A DNA stretch of 64,000 bases from Flavonifractor sp052065355 (GCF_052065355.1 NZ_JBQHUF010000005.1:1-64000), one strand, 5' to 3'; positions 6,049 to 18,254 are shown, counted from the first letter of the stretch. Numbers and translations: made by a program. Notes: generated by a model from the sequence alone, not told the origin.

Positions 6049-7578
6049 GATGGTTGCGGGGGGCTTACTCGTGATGTCGTAGACGATGCGGTTGATGCCT
6101 TTCACCTCGTTGACGATACGGGTGGAGATGCGATCCAGCACATCGTAAGGAATACGAGCCCAATCAGCGGTCATGAAGTCGCTGGTAGTCACCGCACGGA
6201 GAGCCAGGGTGTAGTCGTAGGTGCGGCCATCGCCCATGACGCCCACAGAGCGGGTATTGGTGAGCACAGCGAAATACTGGTTGATGTTCTTGTCCTCACC
6301 GGCGGCGGCGATCTCCTCCCGGTAGATGGCGTCGGCCTCCCGCAGGGTGTCCAGCTTCTCCTTAGTCAGGTCGCCAATCACACGGATGGCCAGGCCGGGA
6401 CCCGGGAAGGGCTGGCGCATGACCAGATACTCAGGCAGGCCCAGCTCACGGCCCAGCTGACGAACCTCGTCCTTGAACAGCAGCCGCAGAGGCTCGATGA
6501 TCTCCTTGAAGTCCACATAGTCAGGCAGACCGCCCACGTTGTGGTGGCTCTTGATGACAGCTGCATCACCGGCGCCCGACTCGATCACGTCGGGATAGAT
6601 GGTGCCCTGCACCAGGTAGTCCACCCGACCGATCTTCTTGGCCTCTTCCTCAAAGACCCGGATGAACTCTTCGCCGATGATCTTCCGCTTGCGCTCCGGC
6701 TCAGACTCGCCGGCCAGCTTCAGCAGAAACCGGGCCTCGGCATCCACCCGGACAAAGTTGATGTCCCAGCGGGCAAAGGCGGCCTCCACCTCGTCGCCCT
6801 CGTTGAGGCGCATGAGGCCGTGGTCCACAAACACGCAGGTAAGCTGCTTGCCAACCGCCTCGGCCAGCAGAGCGGCGGCCACGGAGGAGTCCACGCCGCC
6901 GGACAGGGCCAGCAGCACCTTACCGTCCCCTACCTTCTCCCGGATCTCCCGGATGGCGGTATTCTTATAATCTCCCATGGTCCAGTCGCCGGTGGCACCG
7001 CACACCTCATAGAGGAAGTTGCGGATCATATCCACGCCGTGCTCAGTGTGGTTCACCTCAGGGTGATACTGCACGCCATAGAATCCCCGCTTCTCGTCGG
7101 CAATAGCCACGTTGGGGCAGGCGTCAGTGTGGGCGGTCAGGGCAAAGCCCTCGGGCACCTTGGCCATGTAGTCCCCGTGGCTCATCCAGGAGATACCCTT
7201 CTCCGGCAGGCCCTTGAAGATCTTGCAGGCGGTATCATAATAGGTCTCGGTCTTGCCGTACTCTCGGGCAGTGTCCTCCTGTGCGGCAGTGACCTGGCCG
7301 CCCAGAGTATGGGCCATGAGCTGGCAGCCGTAGCAGATGCCCAGCACGGGCACGCCCAGCTCGAAAATGGCGGGATCCACGTGAGGGGCCTTCTCGTCAT
7401 AGACGCTGTTGGGGCCGCCGGTGAAGATGAAGCCGATGGGCTCCATGGCCTTCAGCTGCTCCAGAGGGGTGGTATAGGGCTTGACCTCGCAGTACACCCC
7501 GCACTCCCGGACCCGGCGGGCAATGAGCTGGTTGTACTGCCCGCCGAAGTCCAGCACGATCACGGTCTGATGGGACAT
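6037..7578 (-). CDS. guaA: GMP synthase (glutamine-hydrolysing)
   Basis: Converts XMP to GMP with glutamine and ATP, the last step of guanine nucleotide synthesis. The 513 residues have the usual order: glutamine amidotransferase domain (catalytic Cys in LGICYGCQLMAHTLGG near residue 80, His-Glu in QYHPEVNHTEHG near 170), ATP pyrophosphatase domain with the P-loop LALSGGVDSSVAAALL near 225, and the C-terminal dimerisation domain ending IEWE. The gene is complete; element insertion preserves its 3' end. It has its own promoter (7642-7670) and is monocistronic. Confidence 0.97.
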   Translation of the reverse strand: MSHQTVIVLDFGGQYNQLIARRVRECGVYCEVKPYTTPLEQLKAMEPIGFIFTGGPNSVYDEKAPHVDPAIFELGVPVLGICYGCQLMAHTLGGQVTAAQEDTAREYGKTETYYDTACKIFKGLPEKGISWMSHGDYMAKVPEGFALTAHTDACPNVAIADEKRGFYGVQYHPEVNHTEHGVDMIRNFLYEVCGATGDWTMGDYKNTAIREIREKVGDGKVLLALSGGVDSSVAAALLAEAVGKQLTCVFVDHGLMRLNEGDEVEAAFARWDINFVRVDAEARFLLKLAGESEPERKRKIIGEEFIRVFEEEAKKIGRVDYLVQGTIYPDVIESGAGDAAVIKSHHNVGGLPDYVDFKEIIEPLRLLFKDEVRQLGRELGLPEYLVMRQPFPGPGLAIRVIGDLTKEKLDTLREADAIYREEIAAAGEDKNINQYFAVLTNTRSVGVMGDGRTYDYTLALRAVTTSDFMTADWARIPYDVLDRISTRIVNEVKGINRIVYDITSKPPATIEWE

Positions 7579-7641
7579 TCAGGTTCCTTCTTTCTGTGAA
7601 ATCTATGGTTACTCGGATCAAAGTCAAAATTTTTACGGTTT

Positions 7642-7670
7642 AGGATATCACATTTTCCCCGAAAACGCAA
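7642..7670 (-). promoter_or_regulatory. guaA promoter
   Basis: On the minus strand TTGCGT (7665-7670) and TATCCT (7642-7647) have 17-base spacing, 64 bp upstream of the guaA start. No purine riboswitch fold was recognised in the leader. Confidence 0.55.
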
Positions 7671-7678
7671 GGTTTCCG

Positions 7679-7713
7679 AAAGAAAAGCCGCCGGACTCTC
7701 TGGTCCGGCGGCT
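7679..7713 (-). terminator. Terminator after the lipoprotein pair
   Basis: An 11-bp GC-rich stem (arms at 7703-7713 and 7686-7696 on the minus strand), then TTTTCTTTC. It closes the duplicated lipoprotein operon before guaA. Confidence 0.8.
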
Positions 7714-7717
7714 CTGT

Positions 7718-8359
7718 TCAGGGCTGCATTTCCGTTCCGCCCCACTCTACGGCGGTAAAGCCTACCCGCTCCGGGGCAGTAAGGCTCTGAGGCTCCACCT
7801 CCACCGGCTCGTCCAGGCCCTGCCAGGCCATGAACACGCGAATGAGGGTATCCGGGGCCGGGTCAATGGTCAGCACAGCGCTCTCGGTGTAGGCCTCCTG
7901 CTGGAAGGAAATCAGGTTATAGGCGTTTCCCTCCATCTTGGGCAGCCAGTAGATGATAAATTCGTTGGCCTCTTTTTCCGTCAGTCCCAGGTCGGCCAGC
8001 GCTTCTTCCAAAAAAGCGGCGGTGTCCGCTCCCGCTACACAGAACCCAGTGGAGAAATCATACTCTGTGTCCGCCTCACCCTCCCAGAACAGGCAGTAGT
8101 ACTGCCGCCCAGTGTCCGGGTCAGTGAGAGTACCATCCGGGGCTGCATCCACTGTCCAGCCATCCTCATAGGAGGGGTAGGTGGAAGTAAGCCGGACGTC
8201 ATAGTCCAGCTTGACGTTTACCCGGGTCTCCTCCTTCGGGTAGAGGTAGATCACCGGCTTGGCCGCCGGAACTCCCCTCCCACCAGGATCACCGCCGCAT
8301 CCGGCCAGTCCCGCAGCCAACAGGGTCGAAGCCAGCATCAGCAGCAGCCATTTTTTCAT
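7718..8359 (-). CDS. Lipoprotein of unknown function, downstream copy of a tandem duplication
   Basis: 213 residues with a lipoprotein signal (hydrophobic stretch, then LLAAGLAGCGG with the lipobox Cys near residue 18). The mature part begins KPVIYLYPKEETRVNVKLDY, a motif seen in uncharacterised clostridial surface proteins, and runs through beta-rich sequence. About nine tenths of the mature residues match the upstream neighbour; the signal peptides and linkers differ. ATG 8359 overlaps the neighbour's stop as ATGA and has GGAGGT 7 bases upstream. I know no function for this family. Confidence 0.82.
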   Translation of the reverse strand: MKKWLLLMLASTLLAAGLAGCGGDPGGRGVPAAKPVIYLYPKEETRVNVKLDYDVRLTSTYPSYEDGWTVDAAPDGTLTDPDTGRQYYCLFWEGEADTEYDFSTGFCVAGADTAAFLEEALADLGLTEKEANEFIIYWLPKMEGNAYNLISFQQEAYTESAVLTIDPAPDTLIRVFMAWQGLDEPVEVEPQSLTAPERVGFTAVEWGGTEMQP

Positions 8360-8982
8360 CGCGCTACCTCCGTACCTCCCCACTCCACGGCGGTAAAGCC
8401 TACCCGCTCCGGGGCAGTAAGGCTCTGAGGCTGCACCTCCACTGGCTCGTCCAGGCCCTGCCAGGCCATAAATACCCGAATTAGAGTATCCGGGGCCGGG
8501 TCGATGGTCAGCACAGCGCTGTCGGTGTAGGCCTCCTGCTGGAAGGAAATCAGGTTATAGGCGTTTCCCTCCATCTTGGGCAGCCAGTAGATGATAAATT
8601 CGTTGGCCTCTTTTTCCGTTAGGCCCAGGTCGGCCAGTGCCCCCTCCAGAAAAGCGGCGGTGTCCACTCCCGCTACACAGAACCCGGTGGAGAAATCATA
8701 CTCTGTGTCTGTCATGCCCTCCCAGAACAGGCAGTAGTACTGCCGCCCAGTGTCCGGGTCAGTGAGGGTACCGTCCGGGGCCGCATCTACCGTCCAGCCG
8801 TCCTCATAGGAGGGGTAGGTGGAAGTAAGCCGGCCGTCATAGTCCAGCGTGACGTTCACCCGCATCTCCTCCTCTGGGTAGAGGTAGATCACCGGCTTCT
8901 CCGAGGTCGCTTCCATGATACACCCGGACAGTCCCACGGTCAGAAGGCCCGCCGCCAAGGCTATCGCCAACCATCTGCGCAT
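8356..8982 (-). CDS. Lipoprotein of unknown function, upstream copy of a tandem duplication
   Basis: 208 residues: signal peptide with lipobox VGLSGC near residue 21, then KPVIYLYPEEEMRVNVTLDY and the same beta-rich domain as its downstream twin. ATG 8982 follows AGGAGG by 7 bases; that ribosome binding site lies in one arm of a 16-bp inverted repeat (8989-9042). The gene is co-directional with carB and ends in the coupled start of the second copy. The product is probably anchored to the outer face of the membrane. Molecular function unknown. Confidence 0.82.
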   Translation of the reverse strand: MRRWLAIALAAGLLTVGLSGCIMEATSEKPVIYLYPEEEMRVNVTLDYDGRLTSTYPSYEDGWTVDAAPDGTLTDPDTGRQYYCLFWEGMTDTEYDFSTGFCVAGVDTAAFLEGALADLGLTEKEANEFIIYWLPKMEGNAYNLISFQQEAYTDSAVLTIDPAPDTLIRVFMAWQGLDEPVEVQPQSLTAPERVGFTAVEWGGTEVAR

Positions 8983-8988
8983 AAAAAC

Positions 8989-9042
8989 TCCTCCTTTCAA
9001 ATTCTGTCCTACCTATTATAACAGACGAATTTGAAAGGAGGA
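8989..9042 (-). promoter_or_regulatory. Inverted repeat acting as carB terminator / RBS-sequestering hairpin with an internal -10
   Basis: Arms of 16 bp pair perfectly (9027-9042 with 8989-9004). On the minus strand the second arm contains the AGGAGG of the lipoprotein gene and is followed by TTTTT. A TATAAT element (9015-9020) lies in the loop. Read-through RNA from carB would fold and hide the ribosome binding site, whereas RNA started in the loop would lack the first arm. Confidence 0.65.
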
Positions 9043-9056
9043 AGTTCCCAATTTAT

Positions 9057-12352
<3,296 letters not shown>

Positions 12353-12353
<1 letters not shown>

Positions 12354-13447
12354 TACCGATCCCCTCCCTTCATGCTGTCCACAAAGCGGTCAAAGAGATA
12401 TTCCGTGTCCATGGGTCCGGGAGAGGCCTCGGGGTGGAACTGGACGGTGAAGCAGTTGGGCCGCTTGTACTTCAGGCCCTCCACGCTGCCCTCGTTGACG
12501 TTGACGTGGGAAATCTCCGCCACAGCGGGGTCCACACTCTCGGCGGTGACCACATAGCCGTGGTTCTGGCTGGTGATAAAGGCCCGGCCGGCAGCCAGAT
12601 CCTTTACCGGGTGGTTGCCGCCCCGGTGGCCGAAGCGCATCTTCCGGGTCTCGGCGCCGGTAGCCAGAGCCAGCAGCTGGTGGCCCAGACAGACGGCAAA
12701 CAGAGGCATCTTGGACTCGTAGAGCTTGCGTACCTCTTTAATGATCTCCACGTTATCCGCGGGATCGCCGGGGCCGTTGGACAGCATCACGCCGTCAAAG
12801 CCGCCGGTGAGGATGGTCTCCGCAGGGGTGTGGGCGGGATAGACCGTCACCTGGCAGCCCCGCTTCTGGAGGCAGCGGATCATATTCTCCTTCACGCCGT
12901 AGTCCATCAGAGCCACCCGGAACTGCTGAGCGGTGAGGGCGGGATAGACCTGAGCCTCCTTGCGGGTCACCTTCTCCACGGTGCCCTCCACCCGGTAGGC
13001 GCGGATGCGCTCCAGGCACTCCTCTACATGAAAATGCTCCGCACAGGTGATCATGCCATTCATGGTCCCCTGACTGCGGAGTATTCTGGTCAACGCCCGG
13101 GTATCCACGCCCTCGATCCCGGTAATATCATACTGCTTCAAATATGCGTCCAGCTCACCCTCGCAGCGGAAATTGCTTCCACGACGGGACAGATGACGGA
13201 CAATAAATGCCTCCGCCCAAGGACGGGAGGACTCGTTATCCTCGTGGTTCACGCCATAATTACCAATGAGGGGATAGCTCATCACAATACCCTGTCCTGC
13301 ATAGGAGGGGTCGGTCAAAATCTCCTGGTAGCCGGTCATGGAGGTGTTGAACACCATCTCGCACACCCGGTCTGCCGAAGAGCCGATGCTGACGCCCTGG
13401 AACATTGCGCCGCTCTCCAAGATCAAGGTCGCTTTCATCTCCTGCAT
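12353..13447 (-). CDS. carA: Carbamoyl phosphate synthase small subunit
   Basis: Glutaminase subunit that feeds ammonia to CarB. The 364 residues contain the CPSase small-chain N-terminal domain (MKATLILESGAMFQGVSIG) and a class I amidotransferase domain with the nucleophile Cys in FAVCLGHQLLALATG near residue 253 and FHPEASPGP near 340. ATG 13447 with AAAGG 5 bases upstream is used; an internal ATG at 13438 is an alternative. It is transcribed from a good promoter at 13475-13503 as carA-carB. No other pyrimidine gene is adjacent. Confidence 0.95.
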
Positions 13448-13474
13448 CACGCCTTTCCCTTAATTATCTTTTTG

Positions 13475-13503
13475 AGTATACCCGAAAAAAATTCCTCTGG
13501 CAA
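13475..13503 (-). promoter_or_regulatory. carAB promoter
   Basis: On the minus strand TTGCCA (13498-13503) and TATACT (13475-13480) with a 17-base spacer, about 28 bp from the carA start. The leader is too short for a PyrR-type attenuator. Farther out, 13530-13538 and 13553-13561 form a 9-bp inverted repeat in the AT-rich spacer (13504-13684), which otherwise shows nothing recognisable. Confidence 0.7.
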
Positions 13504-13684
13504 CCGACTTTTTCCTCTTTTTGAAAAATCGGAAATTTGGACAAAAAACGAAAAATTTCCGTGGATTTTTCCGCTCTTCAAGCCCAGATAATCAAAAATA
13601 TTTTGTTTCCAACCATATTTTTATTTAGGTATTTTTTCTCAAAATTCATTTGGGATTACCGAATAATCCTTCGCTGACAGGATA

Positions 13685-13713
13685 TTGCTTTATGAAAAAA
13701 ACTGTGCTACTTT
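13685..13713 (+). promoter_or_regulatory. Promoter of the SLH-domain gene
   Basis: TTGCTT (13685-13690) and TACTTT (13708-13713) with 17-base spacing, about 50 bp upstream of the SLH-protein start. Confidence 0.5.
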
Positions 13714-13764
13714 AAGACTACACAGTGAAGTTTTGCCCCAGAAAGGAAAGGAGAAAATTCTATT

Positions 13765-15687
13765 ATGAGACAAAGCAGACGATTTTTGGCGGCTGCATTG
13801 GCAACGGCAATACTCCTTACCGTTCCTGTCTTTGCGGCAAGCACGGACGGCTTTAAAAACTTTCAGCCGGTCAACACCTATACCTCCGGTACCTTCCGGG
13901 ACGTACCCGCCTCCAGCTGGTACGCGGAGAGCGTAGGAGCGGCCTATGAGCTGGGCCTCATGCAGGGCACCGGCAAGGGAGAGTTTGAGCCAGGCATGAC
14001 CATCACCCTGGCTGAGACGGTGGCTCTGGCTGCACGCATCCACAGCATCTATCATACCGGAGCGGCGGAATTTGCCCAAGGCTCCCCCTGGTACCAGGTC
14101 TATCTGGACTATGCCGGAGAAAACAGCATCTTCACCGCAGAAGCCGCTACTTCCCCAAAGGCCTACGCCCACCGGGATCAGTTCGCTGCCATTTTGGCCA
14201 GCGCACTGCCTGCGCAGGCGCTGGAGCCCATCAACACAGTGGACGACGGCATGATCCCAGACGTGCCGGAGGGAGCGGCCAACTATGACGACATCTACCT
14301 TCTCTACCGGGCAGGCGTGCTCACCGGCAGCGACGGAAAAGGCACCTTCCACCCGGACACCGCCATTGACCGAGCCAGCGTAGCCGCCCTGGTCACCCGG
14401 CTGGTGCAGCCTGACCTGCGGCAGGCCATCACTCTGGAACGGCAGGAGGGAGACGAACGGGTATCCCTGGATCAGGACAGCCTCACCCTCACTGTGGGGG
14501 ACAGCGCCCGGCTCACCGCCACGGCGGAACCAAAGGAAACAGCCTTGACCTGGACCAGCTCGAACCCCACCGTAGCCACTGTAGACGGCAGCGGAACGGT
14601 CACCGCCCTGGCGGCGGGTACCGCTACCATTATGGTTCGAACCGAGACCGCTTCCGCCGCCTGCCTGGTCAGGGTTGAAAATGAGCTGATCCCCGCCACC
14701 GGCGTGGGCATCTCCATCCGTCAGCTGGATCTGGACACGGGTGAGTCCTTCCGCCTTACCGCCGCCCCCATCCCCGGCAACGCCAGTAACAACAGCGTAT
14801 ACTGGGAGATCACCTTCCCCTCCGGCGGGGTCCAGGCGGTCTCTCTCCAGATGAATGAGGACCAGTCCTGTACCGTCACCGGCCTGGAGCCGGGCACTGC
14901 CACGGTGCGGGCCGTCATTGCCGGAGCGGGGACGGAATCCTGCACCGTTACCATCCACGACCCGGCAGAGGACCGTCCTTCCGCCGGTCTGCCCTTCTCC
15001 AAGCCTTTCCAGGCCTATGGCAATTCTGCATGTCCCCAGGTAGACGGTGCCTGGGTGGTCTGCCTGGAGGACGAGGCTCAGAACGCCCTGTGCGTCGACA
15101 ACCCCAGCCAGCCTCACATCCCGTTCATCCCCTACTATTATGCCTGGTACTTTGACGCCGGCATGGACGGCCCGGTGGGGGCGGATGTGAACTACTCCGC
15201 CTCTCGGCCGGACGTTCTGAAGGTGGACCGGGACTTTACCGAGGACCGCAGCGCCGCCTTTGTGGTCACCGCCCTGTCCCCCGGTCGGTGTACCGTCACT
15301 GCCGAGGCCGACGGGGGAATCGTCACCATGGACTTTCTTGTGCCCGACACCAGTCTGACAGTGGCAGAGGCCAGTATGGACCGGCAGTTTGGCGGCTATC
15401 TGAGCGACACGATTACTGCTGGCGGTGTGACTCTCCGGAGCCAGTTTACCTTTGCTCTGACGGACTATGCGGATGACTTCGCCACCTATACGGTGACCCT
15501 CACCACCGACGGCCAGGTTCAGGCACCCGTCCAGCTGGCCCGGCTGACCCTCCAGACGGAAGACACCACTCAGGAGGTGGGCATCCTCACCGTGGACACG
15601 GCGCATGACGGCGACGGCGCAGTTCACACCTTCCAGGTGCAGGTGCCCCGTGGTATGAGCGGGACTTTGTGCCTTACAAAAGGATAA
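13765..15687 (+). CDS. S-layer-homology domain protein with bacterial Ig-like domains
   Basis: 640 residues, secreted: signal peptide ending VPVFAA near residue 26. Three S-layer-homology-like segments follow (about residues 40-95, 100-160, 165-215; for example FRDVPASSWYAESVGAAYELG and GTFHPDTAIDRASVAALVTR), which anchor proteins to wall polymers. Next are two BIG2-like Ig domains (about 235-410; TWTSSNPTVATVDGSGTVTA is typical) and a C-terminal region with further Ig-like strands. It is probably a wall-attached surface protein; no catalytic motif seen. The ribosome binding site AAAGGAG precedes ATG 13765, and a bidirectional terminator follows. Confidence 0.85.
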   Translation: MRQSRRFLAAALATAILLTVPVFAASTDGFKNFQPVNTYTSGTFRDVPASSWYAESVGAAYELGLMQGTGKGEFEPGMTITLAETVALAARIHSIYHTGAAEFAQGSPWYQVYLDYAGENSIFTAEAATSPKAYAHRDQFAAILASALPAQALEPINTVDDGMIPDVPEGAANYDDIYLLYRAGVLTGSDGKGTFHPDTAIDRASVAALVTRLVQPDLRQAITLERQEGDERVSLDQDSLTLTVGDSARLTATAEPKETALTWTSSNPTVATVDGSGTVTALAAGTATIMVRTETASAACLVRVENELIPATGVGISIRQLDLDTGESFRLTAAPIPGNASNNSVYWEITFPSGGVQAVSLQMNEDQSCTVTGLEPGTATVRAVIAGAGTESCTVTIHDPAEDRPSAGLPFSKPFQAYGNSACPQVDGAWVVCLEDEAQNALCVDNPSQPHIPFIPYYYAWYFDAGMDGPVGADVNYSASRPDVLKVDRDFTEDRSAAFVVTALSPGRCTVTAEADGGIVTMDFLVPDTSLTVAEASMDRQFGGYLSDTITAGGVTLRSQFTFALTDYADDFATYTVTLTTDGQVQAPVQLARLTLQTEDTTQEVGILTVDTAHDGDGAVHTFQVQVPRGMSGTLCLTKG

Positions 15688-15693
15688 CGGATC

Positions 15694-15740
15694 AAAAACA
15701 GAAGGGTCCGGCACCATGGTTCCGGCCCCGTCTGTTTTTT
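15694..15740. terminator. Bidirectional terminator between convergent genes
   Basis: A long hairpin flanked by AAAAACAGA and TCTGTTTTTT with an inner GGTCCGG/CCGGCCCC stem. It serves the SLH-protein gene on the plus strand and the metallophosphoesterase gene on the minus strand. Confidence 0.8.
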
Positions 15741-16560
15741 ATGTCAATTCTATGATGACCAACAACCGCGGATTATAAAAACGGGGAACCCGGGTGCTCT
15801 CCCGGGCCAGTCCCCGGCTGACGATCAGAGTAGTGCCTTCCAGATCATATTCGCCGCCTGCGTACTGGGGAAAAATCCCCTGGTTGGGGGCAATGAGGCC
15901 GTTGATGAGGCCGGGCAGCCGCCACTGGCCTCCGTGAGCATGGCCCGCCAGCACCAGATCAAAGCCCCGGCCGGTATAGTCCTCTACCCGCTCAGGCCGG
16001 TGAGTGAGCAGGACGGAAAATACGTCCTCCTCCAGCGCTGCGGTGACAGTCTCCAGCTGCGCCTGCCAGGCCCGCTCCCCCACGTTGGGGTCATCGACCC
16101 CGCAGATCTGAATGGTCTGCCCTGCCGCTGTCACCAGCGCGGACTCCCCCTCCAGGATCACTGCGCCGCATTGGCGGAGCTCCGCCTTGATCTCGTCCAC
16201 CCGGCCGCTCCAGAATTCATGGTTGCCGGTCACATAATAGACCGGCCACTGCTCCGCCAGCGCTTCCACGGTGGCCAGAGCCCGTTCCTCCGGCATGCGG
16301 GTTTCGTCGTCCACAATATCGCCGCTGAGGACCACTAGGTCAGGCTGCTGGGCTGCCACCGCGTCCAGCAGTTCCCGCTGGCCTTCTCCATAGTAGCAGC
16401 AGTGCAGATCGGTGAGCAGCGCCAGGCGAACCGGGCCGTCCACCTTCCCGCTCTCTATCGTATATTCCCGCACAGTCAGTTGGGAGTCCAGACCGGCCCA
16501 CACCAGCAGGCTGGCCGCAATCCCGCCTGCCAGCAGCAGCGTTTTGCTTCTTTTTTTCAA
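15739..16560 (-). CDS. Membrane-anchored metallophosphoesterase (YkuE/YaeI type)
   Basis: 273 residues with an N-terminal hydrophobic anchor (about 8-24) and a calcineurin-like phosphoesterase domain facing outward. Metal-binding motifs in order: LTDLHC near residue 50, GDIVDD near 80, GNHEFW near 112, LLTHRPE near 185 and AGHAHGGQW near 205. Relatives hydrolyse phosphodiesters such as UDP-diacylglucosamine or other lipid substrates; the true substrate cannot be read here. The start codon is TTG at 16560 with AAAGGAG 6 bases upstream. Confidence 0.87.
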   Translation of the reverse strand: MKKRSKTLLLAGGIAASLLVWAGLDSQLTVREYTIESGKVDGPVRLALLTDLHCCYYGEGQRELLDAVAAQQPDLVVLSGDIVDDETRMPEERALATVEALAEQWPVYYVTGNHEFWSGRVDEIKAELRQCGAVILEGESALVTAAGQTIQICGVDDPNVGERAWQAQLETVTAALEEDVFSVLLTHRPERVEDYTGRGFDLVLAGHAHGGQWRLPGLINGLIAPNQGIFPQYAGGEYDLEGTTLIVSRGLARESTRVPRFYNPRLLVIIELT

Positions 16561-16650
16561 GGAATGCTCCTTTCTTTCCGATCACAGCCGCATAATGGCG
16601 GCCTCCCAGGCCATACTGAATCAGTAAGCCCACGTTTGGGGAGGTCTGTT

Positions 16651-17331
16651 ATGGTCATCGCCTTTCTGCGCACCATCATTCTGTATGCGTTCATCATTGC
16701 CGGTATCCGGCTCATGGGCAAACGGCAGGTAGGAGAACTGGAGCCCTCTGAGCTGGTGCTGGCCCTGCTTATCGCCGACCTGGCCGCCGTGCCAATGCAG
16801 GATTTCGGCATTCCCCTGCTCACTGGCCTCATTCCCATCCTTACCCTGCTGTGCATCACCATGGCCCTGTCGGTGCTCACCATGAAGAGCGTCCGGTTCC
16901 GGGCGGTCCTCTGCGGCCGGCCCAGCGTCATCGTGGAAAACGGAAAGCTGAGGCAGAGTGAAATGCGGAAAAACCGCTTTACCCTGGATGAGCTGATGGA
17001 GGAACTGCGGATGAAGGGGATCACCGATCTGACCACCGTAAAATACGCCATTCTGGAGACCAATGGACAGATCTCCGTCCTCCCCTACGCCGCCCAGCAG
17101 CCGGTCACCGCCCAGCAGATGGGCCTGAGGCCACAGGAACCGGGCCTGCCCATGGTCATCATCAACGACGGCCGGGTCATTACCCGCACCCTCCACAGCA
17201 GGGGGCTCAACGAGGAGTGGCTGGAAAAGCAGCTGCATCAGCATCACGTCCAGCGGACGGAGGATGTGTTTCTGCTGACGGTGGACGAAGAAAACACCGT
17301 CTATCTGGCAAAGAAGGAGGCGAGCAAGTGA
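16651..17331 (+). CDS. DUF421 family membrane protein (YetF-like)
   Basis: 226 residues. Three membrane helices (about 5-25, 35-50, 58-78) are followed by the DUF421 cytoplasmic domain with FRAVLCGRPSVIVENGKL and the LTTVKYAILETNGQISVLP signature. The family occurs widely in spore-formers, and its biochemical role is not established. ATG 16651 follows GGGGAGG by 6 bases. It is coupled by an overlapping GTGA to a DUF4363 gene, a pairing known in Bacillota. Confidence 0.88.
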   Translation: MVIAFLRTIILYAFIIAGIRLMGKRQVGELEPSELVLALLIADLAAVPMQDFGIPLLTGLIPILTLLCITMALSVLTMKSVRFRAVLCGRPSVIVENGKLRQSEMRKNRFTLDELMEELRMKGITDLTTVKYAILETNGQISVLPYAAQQPVTAQQMGLRPQEPGLPMVIINDGRVITRTLHSRGLNEEWLEKQLHQHHVQRTEDVFLLTVDEENTVYLAKKEASK

Positions 17332-17708
17332 AGCGCTTCTGGATCGCGCTGCTCCTTTTGGGGGCCATCTTTACCGGGACCCTGTTTCACATCCGTTCTC
17401 TCCACGGCTTCACCGATACCCTGTCCGCCCTGCTGGAACAGGCCGACGAGCTGGCGGCGGCAGAGCAGTGGGATCAGGCCAGGGACCTCACCGTCCAGGC
17501 TAAGGACACCTGGGGAGATCGGGACGTTTACCTCCACGTCCTCCTTCGCCACGCCGACACCGACAGCATTTACGCCGGATTCCGGGAGACCCTGGCTCTG
17601 CTGGACAGTCAGGAGTACGGCGAGTACGCCGCCGCCAACGCCCGGCTGGTCACCCAGATCCAGCTGCTCTATGAGGCGGAGCAGCTCACCTTAAAGAATA
17701 TTTTTTAG
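17328..17708 (+). CDS. DUF4363 family protein
   Basis: 126 residues: one N-terminal membrane helix (KRFWIALLLLGAIFTGTLF), then an extracytoplasmic helical domain rich in Glu, Ala and Asp. The start is GTG 17328, inside the DUF421 stop, with AGGAGG 7 bases upstream. Partnership with DUF421 suggests the two work together at the membrane; the function is unknown. A strong terminator follows directly. Confidence 0.82.
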   Translation: MKRFWIALLLLGAIFTGTLFHIRSLHGFTDTLSALLEQADELAAAEQWDQARDLTVQAKDTWGDRDVYLHVLLRHADTDSIYAGFRETLALLDSQEYGEYAAANARLVTQIQLLYEAEQLTLKNIF

Positions 17709-17736
17709 CGGGAACGGCAGCCGTTCCCGCTTTTTT
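17708..17736 (+). terminator. Terminator after the DUF421-DUF4363 operon
   Basis: A perfect 10-bp stem (17708-17717 and 17721-17730) with a 3-base loop and six T residues. It overlaps the stop codon of the DUF4363 gene and, on the other side, the end of greA. Confidence 0.92.
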
Positions 17737-18238
17737 AATAGCCCCGCAGAGGCGCGGAGCCGTCGTCCTCACCCTTCTCGATGGAGAGGATTTTGGCATC
17801 GTAGCCGAAGCTGTCGTTGACCTGAATATGTACGGTCTCCCCCACCTTGCGGCCCAGCAGGGCTTTGCCTACCGGGGACTCCTTGCTGATCAGGCCGTGG
17901 AGGGCATCCTGCCGCATGGTGGTCACCACCTGGTAGGTCTCAGTGTCATCCTCATCCTCCAGATAGACCGTCACCTTGTCGTACAGGTTCACGCCGTCAG
18001 ACACCGGCTCCTCCCGGAACACCCGGGCGGTGCGGATCATGTTCTCCAGATAGCGGATACGGCCCTCGTTGCGGTTCTTCTCCTGCTTGGCCGCCTTGTA
18101 CTCAAAGTTCTCGCTCAGGTCCCCGAAGGCCCGGGCCTCCTTCACCGCCTCCAGCAGCTTGGGCCGGAGCTGGATCCGACGGTAGTCCAGCTCCTCTTTC
18201 ATCATCTGAAGGTCCTTTTTTGTCAGTTCGTCGTGCAT
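17735..18238 (-). CDS. greA: Transcription elongation factor GreA/GreB family
   Basis: 167 residues. An N-terminal coiled coil (about 5-75, with FGDLSENFEYKAAKQEKNRNEG carrying the acidic tip that enters the RNA polymerase secondary channel) and a C-terminal FKBP-like domain. It stimulates cleavage of backtracked RNA to rescue stalled polymerase. The start is ATG 18238; the ribosome binding site is weak. It is the last gene of a minus-strand set with plsY 16 bases upstream. Confidence 0.92.
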   Translation of the reverse strand: MHDELTKKDLQMMKEELDYRRIQLRPKLLEAVKEARAFGDLSENFEYKAAKQEKNRNEGRIRYLENMIRTARVFREEPVSDGVNLYDKVTVYLEDEDDTETYQVVTTMRQDALHGLISKESPVGKALLGRKVGETVHIQVNDSFGYDAKILSIEKGEDDGSAPLRGY

Positions 18239-18254
18239 CAGGCATCTCTTTTCT

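Noticed and set aside
13690..15717. A 675-codon frame antisense to the SLH-domain gene
   Set aside because: The plus-strand protein has a signal peptide, SLH and Ig-like domains; the antisense reading has none.
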